NCBI RefSeq assembly: GCF_030272615.1
Contig: NC_081411.1
Coordinates: 215,870,654-215,934,653 of the forward strand
Reading direction: 5' to 3'
Length of the DNA stretch: 64,000 nt
Origin: Cryptomeria japonica
Lineage: Eukaryota > Streptophyta > Pinopsida > Cupressales > Cupressaceae
The first letter of the stretch is position 1, and each line of letters opens with the position of its first letter. The notes under the pieces were generated by a model, which saw nothing but the letters and a program-made list of their open reading frames with translations, had not been told where the DNA came from and ran no database searches. Position numbers and translations under genes: made by a program. Shown piece by piece: positions 63,127 through 64,000 of the stretch.

Positions 63127-64000
63127 AGGGGGACATGATTATCATCCATTGGTAAGTTGTTCATTATATCATTTTAACAATTTATATACATAATAAATCA
63201 CTTCATGATGAGATCATGATCATGGTTTATTTATGTTGACCATTTTTATATAGGTCGAGCTCCCCAGGGCACATGATATGGACCAACACAACCTAGAGAA
63301 TATGTTATTCAAAGTGAAGGAACATGGAGGTGTGAATATCAAAGCTGAAGATAATGATCCCATGGAAGATGAAGATCATGCGCTAGAAAACACAATTGAA
63401 GATGATGGTACAAATACATTGATCTATGATACATTTAGTATTGGTGCAGCCGATCATGATGATCAAGATGAGTTTGATGTTGTTCATGATTTACCTATAC
63501 TTGAGAAGGCATATGGGCCCCTTTATGAAGGCTCCCAAACAACTCTTCTCTCTGCTCTATTGTTGTTGGTGAACTTCAAGGTTATGTATGGTTTATCCAA
63601 CATAAAAATCTCACGTATGTTTTGATTAAGTAAAAACAAGTTTTTGAAAGGAACCCGAACCTTTTACATAACAAGAAATAGATAAAGCATTAAAGCAGAA
63701 AAAAATCGTGCCTGATCACCCAAACAAACTCACGTATGTTAAGGTATGTCATATATGTCATTATAGTTAATAAAGGGTGAATCATGTACCATTAATATTC
63801 TTTATATTAATAAATTAATATTCTATAGATTGATAGGTGATTTTTTGTTACCACCATCAAATATTCTACCTCACTCATACTGAGAATTATCTTCCATTCT
63901 GAAAGATATTGGAATGGAGTATCAAGCAATAGATGCTTGTCCCAATGATCATATTATATATCATAAACAACACGAATTTTCAACAGAATGTCCTAAATGT
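63127..64000 (+). pseudogene. CACTA (En/Spm) TNP2-like transposase, N-terminal part, runs off window
   Basis: Exon end 63127-63151 (GGHDYHPL), a GT-AG intron (63152-63253: GTAAGT...TATATAG), then an exon with VELPRAHDMDQHN, an Asp/Glu-rich stretch, ILEKAYGPLYEGSQTTLL and VNFKVMYGLSNIKIS, matching the region before the TNP2 core. Near 63840-64000 comes ILPHSY-stop-ELSSILKDIGMEY, QAIDACPNDHIIYHKQHEF and STECPKC, a strong TNP2 signature (Cys-Pro-Asn-Asp and Cys-Pro-x-Cys). One stop and an unclear junction at 63610-63840 suggest decay or another intron. The catalytic core lies beyond the window. Confidence 0.8.
63152..63253 (+). other. Intron in CACTA transposase
   Basis: 102 bp, GTAAGT donor and TATATAG acceptor. 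Removing it keeps the frame from HPL to VELPRAHDMD. Confidence 0.7.

Overview
This is nuclear DNA from a seed plant, and the window is almost entirely a nest of transposable elements. No host protein gene, rRNA gene or complete tRNA gene is visible. The plant assignment rests on Ty3/gypsy elements of Tat type (two RNase H domains) and chromovirus type, a Ty1/copia element primed by initiator tRNA-Met, a plant-type LINE with a terminal RNase H domain, a TNP2-like CACTA transposase with an intron, and a plant mobile domain gene. Heavy nesting, high A+T and strong CpG decay suggest a large, TE-rich genome such as a gymnosperm; the species is inference.

Layout. 1-7925: minus-strand Tat-like Ty3/gypsy element (E1), cut by the window start, with integrase, two RNase H domains, RT, a tandem-repeat leader, a tRNA-Trp primer site and a probable 5' LTR. 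7922-9471: (CA)n, then a pyrimidine tract and a purine tract; the purine tract continues at 37264-37341 and 47133-47285 and is the original locus. 9472-37263: minus-strand chromovirus (E2) inserted in that tract. Its gag is split twice: by E5 (14238-29107, plus, TSD CCTTC), a pol-less Tat-related element with a tRNA-Lys primer site, and by E3 (29577-36280, plus, TSD GTCTC), a non-autonomous LTR element with a four-zinc-knuckle protein and a long unknown ORF. E5 itself contains a Ty1/copia element (E6, 17315-22115, minus, TSD AGATC). 37342-47127: minus-strand Tat-like element(s) (E4, TSD GATAT) in the same purine tract, carrying two antisense copies of a plant mobile domain gene and an integrase remnant; the layout fits a same-family nested insertion followed by one deletion.

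47133-55006: purine-tract remnant, a LINE ORF1 fragment, a local duplication, a large decayed minus-strand ORF cluster of unknown identity (49976-52931), and sequence with no recognisable gene. 55007-64000: a CACTA transposase gene interrupted by an 8 kb LINE (55115-63110) with a 16-bp target duplication. The LINE carries, after its RNase H domain, an uninterrupted third ORF of 574 codons, the most intact coding sequence in the window.

The genes form no host pathway. Each set served its own element's copying and is now mostly decayed. Insertion order read from the nesting: E2 into the purine tract, E3 and E5 into E2, E6 into E5; E4 separately into the purine tract; the LINE into the CACTA gene. 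The strongest leads are the LINE third ORF, primer-binding sites of about 40 nt that end at tRNA position 37/38 in two unrelated elements, a conserved stem-loop block after pol in three elements, and long uncharacterised ORFs carried by elements of different classes.
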